Shown here in pieces: positions 23,905 through 31,430 of a stretch of 64,000 nucleotides of DNA (position 1 is the stretch's first letter; each line of letters opens with the position of its first letter). Under the pieces are notes generated by a model, which had not been told where the DNA came from, ran no database searches, and saw only the letters and a program-made list of their open reading frames with translations. Source of the stretch: JBLWXV01 sp048267245 (GTDB taxonomy: Bacteria > Bdellovibrionota > Bacteriovoracia > Bacteriovoracales > Bacteriovoracaceae); contig JBLWXV010000002.1 in assembly GCA_048267245.1 (NCBI GenBank), forward strand, positions 496,001-560,000. Reading direction: 5' to 3'. The translations under genes were made by a program, and so were the position numbers.

Positions 23905-24219
23905 ATGTCGTGGTTTTACCTATTTATCGCCGGAATTCTTGAGATCTGCTGGGCCATTGGTTTGAAGTACACCGAGGGATTCACCAGGCTTTTTCCAAGT
24001 CTCTTCACACTCTTGGCCCTCGCGGGAAGCATGTACCTATTGGCTAAGGCCACTCAGACACTTCCTATTGGAACCGCCTACGGAGTCTGGGTGGGAATTG
24101 GAGCACTGGGAGCCGCGCTCTTTGGAATATTCCTTCTAGGAGAGAGTGTGAGCTACGCTAAGTTATTCTTTTTAGGAACTCTCTTAGTCTCTATCATTGG
24201 TCTTAAGCTAACTTCTTAG
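23905..24219 (+). CDS. sugE: SMR-family guanidinium exporter SugE (Gdx)
   Basis: A 104-residue protein with four transmembrane helices. Gdx hallmarks are the membrane-embedded Glu13 in AGILEICWAIGLKYTEGF, the ARLF-like FTRLFPS loop, LPIGTAYGVWVGIGALGAA (the GTAYxVWxGIG signature) and the C-terminal IIGLKL. The product exchanges protons for guanidinium across the inner membrane and acts as an antiparallel dual-topology dimer. ATG 23905 is chosen because TTGGAG precedes it and because the guanidine-III riboswitch occupies 23836-23876, which excludes upstream starts. Confidence 0.95.
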   Translation: MSWFYLFIAGILEICWAIGLKYTEGFTRLFPSLFTLLALAGSMYLLAKATQTLPIGTAYGVWVGIGALGAALFGIFLLGESVSYAKLFFLGTLLVSIIGLKLTS

Positions 24220-24272
24220 TAAAAAGTTTCACACTGGCACGCCTAAGCGAGCTTTTCAGGTAGGGTGAGGGT

Positions 24273-24797
24273 ATGAAAAATTTAATTCTACTCATGCTTG
24301 TCCTAACTTCCACGCTTGCCCACGCTCTGGTGGATTTGTCGGCCTATGATTTAAAGCCCAGTCAGATTGAAATCATCCGCCGCTTTGAAGCTTCGGGTAA
24401 GTACACAGAAGAGTTTCTTTTGAAATTTGCTTCGGCGGCACACAATCAAAATATTAAAGATGAGCAGCGAGCTAATACCTATATCCCGCCCTATACGAGT
24501 GAAGAGTTGGAGCTGACAATTAAGTGGGCAAGAGGTGGAGCATTTGCGGCCTTTGCCGACTATGCCGGATATCGTTTTTTAGGTGAGGCTTACCGCGCCG
24601 ATTGTCCCAACGTTGGCCTCTTTAGATTTGGGAGAGCAACTGGCACCGAGTTTATTTCTCAAGATGTGATGAGAGAGGCCATAAATCAGAGCTATGCGCT
24701 TCAAAATTATTACTCTGGGCAACGCGAAGAGTTCGCTGATTTATTTATCAAGGATGCTATTCGCTTTGGCTTTGATATCTACTTAGAGAAAATCTAA
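24273..24797 (+). CDS. Secreted protein of unknown function
   Basis: A 174-residue protein with an N-terminal signal peptide (MKNLILLMLVLTSTLAHA). The mature portion is helical with Tyr- and Phe-rich stretches (PPYTSEELEL, GGAFAAFADYAGYRF) and a single Cys (RADCPNV). I do not recognise the family. It lies 53 bp downstream of sugE and is followed by the convergent cytochrome gene, so it is probably a monocistron or distal to sugE. Confidence 0.65.
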   Translation: MKNLILLMLVLTSTLAHALVDLSAYDLKPSQIEIIRRFEASGKYTEEFLLKFASAAHNQNIKDEQRANTYIPPYTSEELELTIKWARGGAFAAFADYAGYRFLGEAYRADCPNVGLFRFGRATGTEFISQDVMREAINQSYALQNYYSGQREEFADLFIKDAIRFGFDIYLEKI

Positions 24798-24803
24798 GCG
24801 CAG

Positions 24804-25226
24804 CTACTCTCGCTTGCCGGTGAACATGACCATCCAGGTACGGCGTTTTTTTCGATAGGCATCAAAAAACACTCCACCAAGATGTACGAGTACAAGTACA
24901 CTCAATAAGTTAAAAAGTGTTTCGTGAATGTCCTCTAAAGTCTGATTGCCAAAGAAGCGATCAAGCCCCATTAAAATGCCTGTAACTCCAAGTCCAATGA
25001 TGAGTGCCCAGATTCCAAAGTACACGTACTTTGCTTTGGGGTTGTAGTGATCCACTTTTACTTTCAATGAAAAGAGTAGGCGAAGCACCACGATACCCAC
25101 GATAGTGTAGCCAAAGTAGCGATGAAGGGTCTTGCCCTCCTCAAGAATAAATCCGTTGAGGAGGACAATCAGAGCTACCAGCCAGTGGGATAACCTAATG
25201 GCAATATGGAGCTTCTGCCCGCTCAC
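24804..25226 (-). CDS. Cytochrome b561-like membrane protein
   Basis: A 140-residue protein with four transmembrane helices and His residues where heme-binding cytochrome b/b561 proteins need them: RLSHWLVA (helix 1), LHRYFGYTIVG (helix 2), DIHETLFNL and LVHLGGVFFDAYRKK (helix 4). It is one heme-binding half compared with larger NrfD/Ni-Fe-hydrogenase b-type subunits. The GTG start at 25226 shares one base with the TAG stop of the PepSY lipoprotein gene. It probably passes electrons between quinone and periplasmic partners; no partner is identified. Confidence 0.8.
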   Translation of the reverse strand: MSGQKLHIAIRLSHWLVALIVLLNGFILEEGKTLHRYFGYTIVGIVVLRLLFSLKVKVDHYNPKAKYVYFGIWALIIGLGVTGILMGLDRFFGNQTLEDIHETLFNLLSVLVLVHLGGVFFDAYRKKRRTWMVMFTGKRE

Positions 25227-25492
25227 TAGTGGTTCTCTTTTTTGACAATTGAGCCATCTACCGGGTTGAAATAGATTTCAACTTTATTCTGATCCTTATC
25301 CCATCCGTAGATTTCATAGCAATTTCCTTCAGTCACCTTAAATTCATTAATTTTATAGCCCTCAGCTACTAGATTTTCTTGAAAGGCTGCTTGGTCTTGC
25401 CAGTTAGCCTTGTCCTCAGTAGTACACTGAGTTTTCTTTGAGCAAGAAGCAAGTGTTAAACCTAAAAGAGCAACGGTGAAAAACATTTTCAT
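25226..25492 (-). CDS. PepSY-like small lipoprotein
   Basis: An 89-residue product from ATG 25492 (AGGAG 8-12 bases upstream; an earlier in-frame start is possible but lacks such a site). The signal MKMFFTVALLGLTLASC ends in a lipobox (LASC). The mature domain has the PepSY-like flow: AFQENLVAEGYKINEFKVTEGNCYEIYG then DGSIVKKE. Small PepSY domains next to a cytochrome b561 gene are a familiar combination. It overlaps the cytochrome start by one base and lies just downstream of mntP. Confidence 0.75.
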   Translation of the reverse strand: MKMFFTVALLGLTLASCSKKTQCTTEDKANWQDQAAFQENLVAEGYKINEFKVTEGNCYEIYGWDKDQNKVEIYFNPVDGSIVKKENH

Positions 25493-25502
25493 AAATAATC
25501 TC

Positions 25503-26075
25503 CTATAGACCTTCGATGAGAAATTTGAAGGCGAGTATGAGTAAGACAACCGAACCTATTAAACTAAATACTGGACCTAATTTTCGTGAGGCGATTTTAG
25601 CGAGACCCATTCCAACGATGGTTGAAAAGAAAGCCCAAAGCCCAATTGAAGCGATGTAGGGGGTGAGTGGCTTTCCTGAAACTCCGAGTCCTACACCGAC
25701 GGCAAAGGCATCAAGACTTGTTGCAAATGATATGAGTATCACCTTCCAAAGGCTATGAAATTTCTTTGGTACACGCTCTTCAGTTTGATCGTCCTTGGAT
25801 TTGAGTTCACTAATTCCCTCGTAGGCCATGTGAAGCGCAACTCCTAAGAGCAGAATGAATGATACCCAATGATCAATGGAGTCAAATCGCGCCACAATGG
25901 TCGTTCCTGCTATGGCGCCAAGAAAGGCGACTAGGGCTTCAGCTCCACCTGAGGAGAAGGCAAATTTTAGAGTGTCGGTAAATTTATGAGGTCTGGCGCC
26001 CATGGCAAGAGCGGCCGAAAAAGAGTCTGCACACAGTACAAGACCGACAATAATAATTTCTAAAAGACCTGACAT
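25503..26075 (-). CDS. mntP: Manganese efflux pump MntP
   Basis: A 190-residue membrane protein with six hydrophobic helices. Family motifs are LCADSFSAALAMG near the N-terminus (Asp in helix 1) and SFATSLDAFAVGVGLGV in helix 4 (the second acidic site), with a GxxALHMAYEG in helix 3. MntP exports Mn2+ to prevent toxicity. Upstream on the same strand lies a yybP-ykoY-type riboswitch (26148-26260), the usual Mn2+ sensor of this gene. GAGGAATA precedes the ATG. The PepSY lipoprotein and cytochrome follow at short spacing, so Mn2+ may also control them. Confidence 0.93.
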   Translation of the reverse strand: MSGLLEIIIVGLVLCADSFSAALAMGARPHKFTDTLKFAFSSGGAEALVAFLGAIAGTTIVARFDSIDHWVSFILLLGVALHMAYEGISELKSKDDQTEERVPKKFHSLWKVILISFATSLDAFAVGVGLGVSGKPLTPYIASIGLWAFFSTIVGMGLAKIASRKLGPVFSLIGSVVLLILAFKFLIEGL

Positions 26076-26095
26076 TTATTCCTCACAACTCTGAG

Positions 26096-26133
26096 TGCCG
26101 TGAGTTCGATCGAAGATACGAGACAACACGGCA
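26096..26133 (-). promoter_or_regulatory. mntP leader hairpin, possible expression platform
   Basis: In the mntP transcript, UGCCGUG (complement of 26127-26133) and CACGGCA (26096-26102) form a 7-bp stem ending ~12 bases before the Shine-Dalgarno GAGGA. Its loop contains GUCUCGU (26118-26124), which is exactly complementary to ACGAGAC at the 3' edge of the riboswitch (26155-26161). The two pairings compete, as expected of an expression platform. No U run follows, so control is more likely by access to the ribosome site or by another mechanism than intrinsic termination. Confidence 0.5.
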
Positions 26134-26147
26134 ATATATTTATTACC

Positions 26148-26260
26148 AGTGCTAGTCTCGTCAACAAGGATGATTCTTGCAGCTACACCGGGGTTTCCCC
26201 ATTATGTCGATGAAGCTTTTGCCTTTTTGGGTGGCAACTGACTACTCCCTAACTAAAGCT
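26148..26260 (-). promoter_or_regulatory. yybP-ykoY (Mn2+) riboswitch, upstream of mntP
   Basis: Read on the minus strand, the leader shows conserved yybP-ykoY elements in order: GUUAG-GGAGUAG at the 5' edge (26242-26253), UCGACAUA (around 26205-26212), a GGGGAAACCCC hairpin, a UGUAGCUGCAAGA segment, and GACGAGACUAGC at the 3' edge (26151-26163). GUUAG pairs with CUAGC for P1, matching the usual arrangement of P1 strands around GGAGUAG and AAGA/GAGA. It begins 27 bp after the stop of the upstream gene, so its promoter must lie within that gap or the end of that gene. Confidence 0.82.
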
Positions 26261-26286
26261 AAATTTAGTGATTGTTTGGAGGATTG

Positions 26287-27054
26287 TCAATTGTCTACGC
26301 TGGTTGTCTTAGTCTCATTATATTCTTCGAGCAGCTGAGGCAGGAATTTTTCGGCGTGTTGGGCCAAAACCTGATCTAACTTAGGTATTAATTCATTTTG
26401 ATAGAATGGATCTTTTTTAAAAGCGATATAGAAAGGCGAAACTTCCTGACAGCCCTTGTTGTGAAGCTTAAGCTTCGGTCGATTTTGCTCAATGATGAGA
26501 GGGTCCTGGGCGATTATTGTCACTCGGTTCTTCTTTACCATGTTTATCATTCGCTCCATGATTCTATCGCCGGAGATAAAATTTATATTATGGGCGTGCT
26601 TTCCGATGTAGCCGTCAAGAGGTTCTCCGTATCCGTAGCCTTCAGCTACACTTAGCGCTTTTACTTTTGCCAAGCTCGCTGCTCCCGTATAGCTCCAGCT
26701 ATTGTTGGGCAGGCCATAGAAACAAGTCTGGTATGACATTGTGGGAGTTGTTGTGAGGAGCAAATCTGGAACTTCGCTTTTTACAGCAGTAAGAAGTCCA
26801 TCAATTTCTCCCTGTCTAGCAAATCGAACGGCGCGAATCCAAGGGTAGAAGCGAACATTTATTTCAATTCCAACCTCTGAGAAAATCTTCTTTAAGTACT
26901 TCGTGACGATTCCTCCATCTTCGCGCGACTCGCACGTGTATGGGCACCAGTCTGTTGCACCGAATGTTAGAGTTGTAACCTCTGCTCTCAAAGAAGAAGA
27001 GTAATACAGGTTAGCGCTAAGAAATATAAAGACTAAAATTAATCCCTTCATCAC
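26287..27054 (-). CDS. Periplasmic substrate-binding-protein-like (SBP family 3) protein
   Basis: A 255-residue precursor with a signal peptide (MKGLILVFIFLSANLYYSSSLRA). The mature protein follows the bacterial type-3 solute-binding pattern without a transporter: TFGATDWCPYTCESREDGGIVTKYLKKIFSEVGI at the N-terminus, INVRFYPWIRAVRFARQGEIDGLL, then ISGDRIMERMINMVKKNR. Orphan proteins of this kind are common in proteobacteria and may act as sensors or enzymes. Cys pair WCPYTC may form a disulfide. The 3' end or the following gap must contain the promoter of the mntP leader. Confidence 0.82.
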   Translation of the reverse strand: MMKGLILVFIFLSANLYYSSSLRAEVTTLTFGATDWCPYTCESREDGGIVTKYLKKIFSEVGIEINVRFYPWIRAVRFARQGEIDGLLTAVKSEVPDLLLTTTPTMSYQTCFYGLPNNSWSYTGAASLAKVKALSVAEGYGYGEPLDGYIGKHAHNINFISGDRIMERMINMVKKNRVTIIAQDPLIIEQNRPKLKLHNKGCQEVSPFYIAFKKDPFYQNELIPKLDQVLAQHAEKFLPQLLEEYNETKTTSVDN

Positions 27055-27151
27055 GCCTAGAGTGTATCACTCCAAACAGAGAATGTTGTTTAGACATTTA
27101 GAAGTATTAAATATTGTTTTGTAAATGAAAGATAAATTTTTTGAGAGTGTT

Positions 27152-27661
27152 TTACTTAAGAAATCTCTTCACAGAGAAACTTAGAAGTGGGCTGATCCCA
27201 GACGTTATTTTTTCAATTTGATTCAAATTGTTTTTATAAATGAGAGTTGGTACAGCAGTGACACCAAAGCTATCTGATATTTCACCACTTGGATCACTGA
27301 CGATAGGAAAGGTGTAACCTCTTTTCTTAGCAGTAGTTAGGAGTAAGTTTTTATCCTCTCTACTACTGATGGCGATAATACTCTGAGCGTCGATATCTCC
27401 CTCTTCAATGAGGGCCTGAATTCTTGAGAGTTCAACTTTGCAAGGAGTGCACCAAGTCGCCCAGAAAATAAGTAATTTTCTTTCAGACTCAAATTCCCTT
27501 GAGTCAATCGATTCTGGGCCTAAAGTTTGACCAATAAAGTGAGGGGCTTTTGTGCCCTCAAGCTTCGACATATTTAAGTAGTTTGGAACGAGGCGGTAAG
27601 CAGCAAAGCCGATGAGGAGTATCAGGGGAAGCTGTTTAATGAATGGAGAGAGCTTTTTCAT
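27152..27661 (-). CDS. Membrane-anchored TlpA/ResA-like thioredoxin
   Basis: From ATG 27661 (GGAG 5-9 bases upstream) the product is ~169 residues. One N-terminal membrane anchor (LPLILLIGFAAYRLVP) precedes a periplasmic thioredoxin-fold domain with the redox motif FWATWCTPCKVEL (CTPC) and the cis-Pro region AVPTLIYKN (VP-T-L). Such proteins reduce disulfides in cytochrome c maturation or cell-envelope proteins. An earlier in-frame start was set aside because it would overlap the divergent ada-like gene. It is divergent from that gene with a 66-bp spacer. Confidence 0.85.
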   Translation of the reverse strand: MKKLSPFIKQLPLILLIGFAAYRLVPNYLNMSKLEGTKAPHFIGQTLGPESIDSREFESERKLLIFWATWCTPCKVELSRIQALIEEGDIDAQSIIAISSREDKNLLLTTAKKRGYTFPIVSDPSGEISDSFGVTAVPTLIYKNNLNQIEKITSGISPLLSFSVKRFLK

Positions 27662-27727
27662 GAGAACTCCGCGGATGATCGCAAGAATCGGGTCGCAAGC
27701 TTTATTCTTTTTAGTTATTCTGGCCAA

Positions 27728-28564
27728 ATGAAGAGTCAGAAGCAAATAGATTATGAGCGAATTGAGCGGGCGATTGCCTTCTTGATGGATAATTATAAAA
27801 ATCAGCCCTCTCTTCAAGAAGTCGCAGAGGCACTTGATTTAGGCCCGCACCACTTTCAGCGACTCTTTAAAGAGTGGGTGGGTGTAAGCCCTAAGAAATT
27901 TATTCAATATCTAAGCCTTGATTACGCTAAGGAGCGATTAAAGAGAGAAGTTCCACTTATTCAAGTTGCCGATGAAGTCGGACTCTCAGGAACGGGACGT
28001 CTACACGATCTCTTTGTTTCTATTGAGGGGATGACGCCAGGTGAGTTTAAAGACGGAGGAAGAGGGCTCGCGATTAATTATCAATTATCCGATTCACCAT
28101 TTGGATCAGTTTTTGTCGCCTCTACACAAAAGGGAGTTTGTGCGCTTTTTTTCTGCGAGCATGAAGAAGAGGGATTAAGGGAGTTGCGAGAAATCTTTCC
28201 CAAGGCGCAGTTTCAAAAGAAGAGTGATCATTTACAGCAGGCAGCACTGGCAATTTTTAATAAAGATTGGCAGAAGCCCTCAGAGATAAAGCTTCACTTG
28301 GCCGGGACTTCATTCCAACTAAAAGTCTGGGAGATGCTTTTAAAAATTCCTGAGGGGGAGTTGAGAACCTACAAAGAGGTGGCGCAGGCGCTAGAGCAAG
28401 AGAATTCCTCTAGAGCAGTTGGGACTGCCATTGGAAAGAACCCAATCGGCTTTATCATCCCTTGTCACCGTGTGATTCGTGGGTCAGGCTTATTGGGAGG
28501 ATATCGCTGGGGGCTTGCCAGAAAGGCTTCAATCATTGGTTGGGAAGCGGCTAAGGAAAAATAA
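27728..28564 (+). CDS. AraC-HTH plus methylated-DNA-protein cysteine methyltransferase (Ada-like)
   Basis: A 278-residue fusion: an AraC-type helix-turn-helix (about residues 8-100; FQRLFKEWVGVSPKKFIQYLSLDYA) followed by an O6-alkylguanine-DNA alkyltransferase domain. The active-site motif IIPCHRVIR has the acceptor Cys; SSRAVGTAIGKNP and LLGGYRWGLARKASIIGWE are also conserved. It lacks the N-terminal zinc-binding methyl-phosphotriester domain of E. coli Ada, so it likely repairs alkylated guanine and may regulate only through the HTH. Just one base separates its stop from the yrbG-like ATG. Confidence 0.92.
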   Translation: MKSQKQIDYERIERAIAFLMDNYKNQPSLQEVAEALDLGPHHFQRLFKEWVGVSPKKFIQYLSLDYAKERLKREVPLIQVADEVGLSGTGRLHDLFVSIEGMTPGEFKDGGRGLAINYQLSDSPFGSVFVASTQKGVCALFFCEHEEEGLRELREIFPKAQFQKKSDHLQQAALAIFNKDWQKPSEIKLHLAGTSFQLKVWEMLLKIPEGELRTYKEVAQALEQENSSRAVGTAIGKNPIGFIIPCHRVIRGSGLLGGYRWGLARKASIIGWEAAKEK

Positions 28565-28565
28565 A

Positions 28566-29507
28566 ATGCTCATCTTTGCAACTTGTTTAGTATTTGGACT
28601 TGTCTTGCTTGTGTGGAGTGCTGATAAATTTGTGAGCTCTTCATCAGCTGTAGCATCCTTTTATGGTTTTCCTCCACTATTGATTGGTATGATCATTGTG
28701 GGCTTTGGCACTTCTGCTCCTGAACTCTTAGTCTCCTCGCTCTCGGCCTATCAGGGGAATTCTGGAATCGCCCTTGGTAATGCCTATGGCTCCAACATTT
28801 CCAATATTGCTTTAATTCTCGGAGCGACGGCGATGCTCATGCCAATCGCAGTCAACTCACAAGTTCTCAAAAAGGAGCTTCCGCTACTCTTACTTGTGAG
28901 CGCAATTAGTTATGGACTCATTAGAGATGGGGTGCTCTCAAGGTGGGACGCTATCATTTTACTCATCCTTTTTACGGCACTGATGATCTGGTCAATTCGT
29001 CAGTCTAGAAACTCAAGTGACTCACTGGCAGTTAAAGTGGATAGAGTTCAGAATATTTCGAGGGAATATTTCTATTTAATTGGTGGCCTGTGTTTACTCA
29101 TCGCCAGTTCACGTTTACTTGTCTATGGTGCTGTAGGCATTGCTGAGGGATTGGGTGTTTCAGATGTGGTGATTGGACTCACCATTGTAGCGGTGGGAAC
29201 TTCTCTTCCAGAATTTGCCTCTTCTATTGTCGCGGCCAGAAAAGGGGAGTCTGATCTCGCCCTTGGGAATATTGTCGGCTCAAATCTCTTTAACTCTCTT
29301 GCAGTTATTGGTCTCGCCGGTCTAATTCGGCCTCTAGAAGTCGCCCCTGAAATACTCTCGCGAGATCTTCCCATGATGCTTGGCCTGACCTTGCTCCTAT
29401 TTCTTTTTGGCTTTGGTTTTAAGAAGGGTAGAGCTGGCAGAATTAATCGAGTTGAAGGGGTGCTCTTTCTTGCCAGCTATCTCATTTACCTTTGGATGGT
29501 CATTTAG
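28566..29507 (+). CDS. Calcium/sodium antiporter family (YrbG-like)
   Basis: A ~313-residue polytopic membrane protein starting at ATG 28566 (AAGGAAAA upstream); an earlier in-frame start would lie inside the ada-like gene. The two alpha-repeats of the CaCA superfamily are present: VGFGTSAPELLVSSLSA in the first half and VAVGTSLPEFASSIVAA in the second, followed by GNIVGSNLFNSL. The family exchanges Ca2+ or other cations for Na+ or H+. Stop codons of this gene and the convergent NTF2-like gene are adjacent. Confidence 0.92.
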   Translation: MLIFATCLVFGLVLLVWSADKFVSSSSAVASFYGFPPLLIGMIIVGFGTSAPELLVSSLSAYQGNSGIALGNAYGSNISNIALILGATAMLMPIAVNSQVLKKELPLLLLVSAISYGLIRDGVLSRWDAIILLILFTALMIWSIRQSRNSSDSLAVKVDRVQNISREYFYLIGGLCLLIASSRLLVYGAVGIAEGLGVSDVVIGLTIVAVGTSLPEFASSIVAARKGESDLALGNIVGSNLFNSLAVIGLAGLIRPLEVAPEILSRDLPMMLGLTLLLFLFGFGFKKGRAGRINRVEGVLFLASYLIYLWMVI

Positions 29508-29912
29508 TTACTTGCTCACTTGCGAGATCCAGTCATTCATATTGTAGTAGTTGGTGATGCGTTGAATTTGTCCGTCTCTCACCTCAAAAAAACATCCCAC
29601 AGGTAAGCTATACTTCTGACCACGAGCTTCTGGTAATCCCTCACAGGTGACTTTATAGGTTCCGTTGCAGGTAAATTCCGCGCTCGCTCTGGTGCCGTCT
29701 TCATTTACCATGATCACGATATTTGTAAGGTTCTCATCATAGAAGGTATCCATTTCCTTCATGAAAGATTGGAAGGCTTCCTTGCCGGCGCTACTAGCGC
29801 CCTGATTTGTGTCATGAATGATATCGGGGCTAAGGAGCTTAAGCATATCTTCAAAACGTTTTTCATTGAAGGCCTGGTAGTAGTTTTGGATAAGTGACTT
29901 TGTTTGACCCAT
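29508..29912 (-). CDS. NTF2/SnoaL-like (ketosteroid isomerase-related) protein
   Basis: A 134-residue NTF2-fold protein. The N-terminal helix pair IQNYYQAFNEKRFEDMLKLLSPDIIHDTNQG, then FQSFMKEMDTFYDENLTNIVIM and a C-terminal FEVRDGQIQRITNYYNMNDWI, match the ketosteroid isomerase-related family. Many members act as isomerases or dehydratases, or only bind ligands; the substrate is unknown. A 17-bp palindrome lies 42-58 bp upstream of its start and may control it. It is convergent with yrbG, with no intervening base. Confidence 0.85.
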   Translation of the reverse strand: MGQTKSLIQNYYQAFNEKRFEDMLKLLSPDIIHDTNQGASSAGKEAFQSFMKEMDTFYDENLTNIVIMVNEDGTRASAEFTCNGTYKVTCEGLPEARGQKYSLPVGCFFEVRDGQIQRITNYYNMNDWISQVSK

Positions 29913-29953
29913 GGTCTCCCTCTCTTGCTGTTATTGAGACGAATTTAGCACAT

Positions 29954-29970
29954 TGTCTAAATTTTAGACA
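29954..29970. promoter_or_regulatory. 17-bp palindrome, candidate operator (copy 2)
   Basis: A perfect TGTCTAAA-N-TTTAGACA palindrome in the 103-bp spacer between the NTF2-like gene and the divergent secreted-protein gene at 30016. It is identical in both arms to the copy at 11494-11510. A single half-site (TTTAGACA) also occurs near 27089-27096, upstream of the SBP-like gene. The regulator is not evident. Confidence 0.6.
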
Positions 29971-30015
29971 TTCAAAATCATTAAGACTCAGGGGAAGATT
30001 GACCGATATCGTAGA

Positions 30016-31314
30016 GTGATATTTCTAAGAATCGCCCTCATTTTTACTCTCTTTTTTAAGGCTAGCGACGCCCAGGTCATGAATGATCCTGAAGAGGTGA
30101 TTGATACCCTAAAGAAAGTTTATAAGGAAGTACGCCAGGCTAAGAAAGCCGGAAAGAGATCGGCAGTTGAAGAAGATGCCGAGCTACAGATTGATGTCTG
30201 CGTCGAGTGCACAGATATCCTTTTTCTCACTCAAAATGTGAATGAGGTCATTGATAAGATGGCCGATCAAAGTGAGTCGGCGGCGTTAAAGTTTGAAGCA
30301 GGTAACCTAGAGGCCGTGCGACGCTATGTTGAGGTCGTCGATAGTATGACTGGTGAGAAGCGTTGCTTTAATAGAAGTAATGAGCTGTTAAATCCAGATT
30401 TTAGAAACTTTGATGAGACTGCACTTAAACTTGAATTAGATGCCCCTCTCTACCAGCACTTTCACTCGATCCAGCTAAGGGGAATTGATGGCACGAAGAC
30501 CGTATGGCTTCGAGGTAGGAATAAAGATCAATTGAAGTTTATTAAAGTCACGACTGCTCCCGGTGAGGTTCCCCATATCTCTGTCTACTCACTTCCTAAA
30601 GAAGCCTATGATGATAAGTTGATCACCCACTTACCAAAAAAAGAGGTGGTATCTCAGGTTGCGGCACAACCTAAAGAGGAAGAGAGCGATAAGGAGATTA
30701 TCGAGTATCAATATGAGTACTCAGCAGGAGATGAGGCAGATAACCTATCGCTGGCCATTGGCCCAGAACTTCGCCATGAGGACTATATTCCAAAAGAACT
30801 AAAAATTCTTGAAGTGAAGGGGAGAGCAGAGCTTGAAGAGGGAATCATTGGAAAGATGAGGGTTGAGATCAATGATCGCAAGCAAGAGGGGATTTTCAAT
30901 CTCGTAGATGAGAATGAGCGTGAGCTTGCAAGCCTAAGAGTCGAGGCAGATGGCAAAGCAAAAATGACCCTTCCATCCCCCTATAATACAGATCGTGAAT
31001 ATTTTGTGGCCGAGCTCGACTCACAGGGAAGTGTGAATGTAGACATGGGACACGAGCTTCGCATGTCTAGTAGCTACGTCCTAAAGAACGTCTATCGTCT
31101 GGATAACTCTGGAAACGCTAGTATTGTGAGTGAGCATCGTTACGGAGACAATCTAAGCCTAAGTGCAGAAATGAATCGCATGTCTGGAGGCAGTGAAAAG
31201 GTTAACGCCACTGGTAAGTGGAAGGTCGATTCACAGTCCTCTGTCATTTTAAAACTTATCGATATTGATTCTCCAAATGAGCAGGTTTGGCTTAGTTACG
31301 AGCGTCGAATTTAA
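30016..31314 (+). CDS. Secreted protein of unknown function
   Basis: A 432-residue protein starting at GTG 30016 with signal peptide MIFLRIALIFTLFFKASDA. A Cys pair near residue 60 (DVCVECTDI) stands out, and the rest is acidic and Lys-rich (KEEESDKEIIEYQYEYSAGDE). I do not recognise the family. The C-terminal ~180 residues are rich in alternating polar and hydrophobic residues, consistent with beta structure. It is 116 bp upstream of the A2M gene and might be co-transcribed with it, but the gap is long. Confidence 0.7.
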   Translation: MIFLRIALIFTLFFKASDAQVMNDPEEVIDTLKKVYKEVRQAKKAGKRSAVEEDAELQIDVCVECTDILFLTQNVNEVIDKMADQSESAALKFEAGNLEAVRRYVEVVDSMTGEKRCFNRSNELLNPDFRNFDETALKLELDAPLYQHFHSIQLRGIDGTKTVWLRGRNKDQLKFIKVTTAPGEVPHISVYSLPKEAYDDKLITHLPKKEVVSQVAAQPKEEESDKEIIEYQYEYSAGDEADNLSLAIGPELRHEDYIPKELKILEVKGRAELEEGIIGKMRVEINDRKQEGIFNLVDENERELASLRVEADGKAKMTLPSPYNTDREYFVAELDSQGSVNVDMGHELRMSSSYVLKNVYRLDNSGNASIVSEHRYGDNLSLSAEMNRMSGGSEKVNATGKWKVDSQSSVILKLIDIDSPNEQVWLSYERRI

Positions 31315-31430
31315 TAAGACCGACTTAAAAAGTTGGGTAAAGTATAGAATTAATTTACCATTCACTTTATATTTGTGATTTGAGCACCGCCTCAATAAAA
31401 TGATTTCAATTCATTGACTAGGATTCATTT

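Noticed and set aside
23730..23905. Guanidine-I (ykkC) or guanidine-II (mini-ykkC) riboswitch
   Set aside because: The conserved segments of ykkC and the paired ACGR hairpins of mini-ykkC are not present in the right arrangement, whereas the guanidine-III core matches well.
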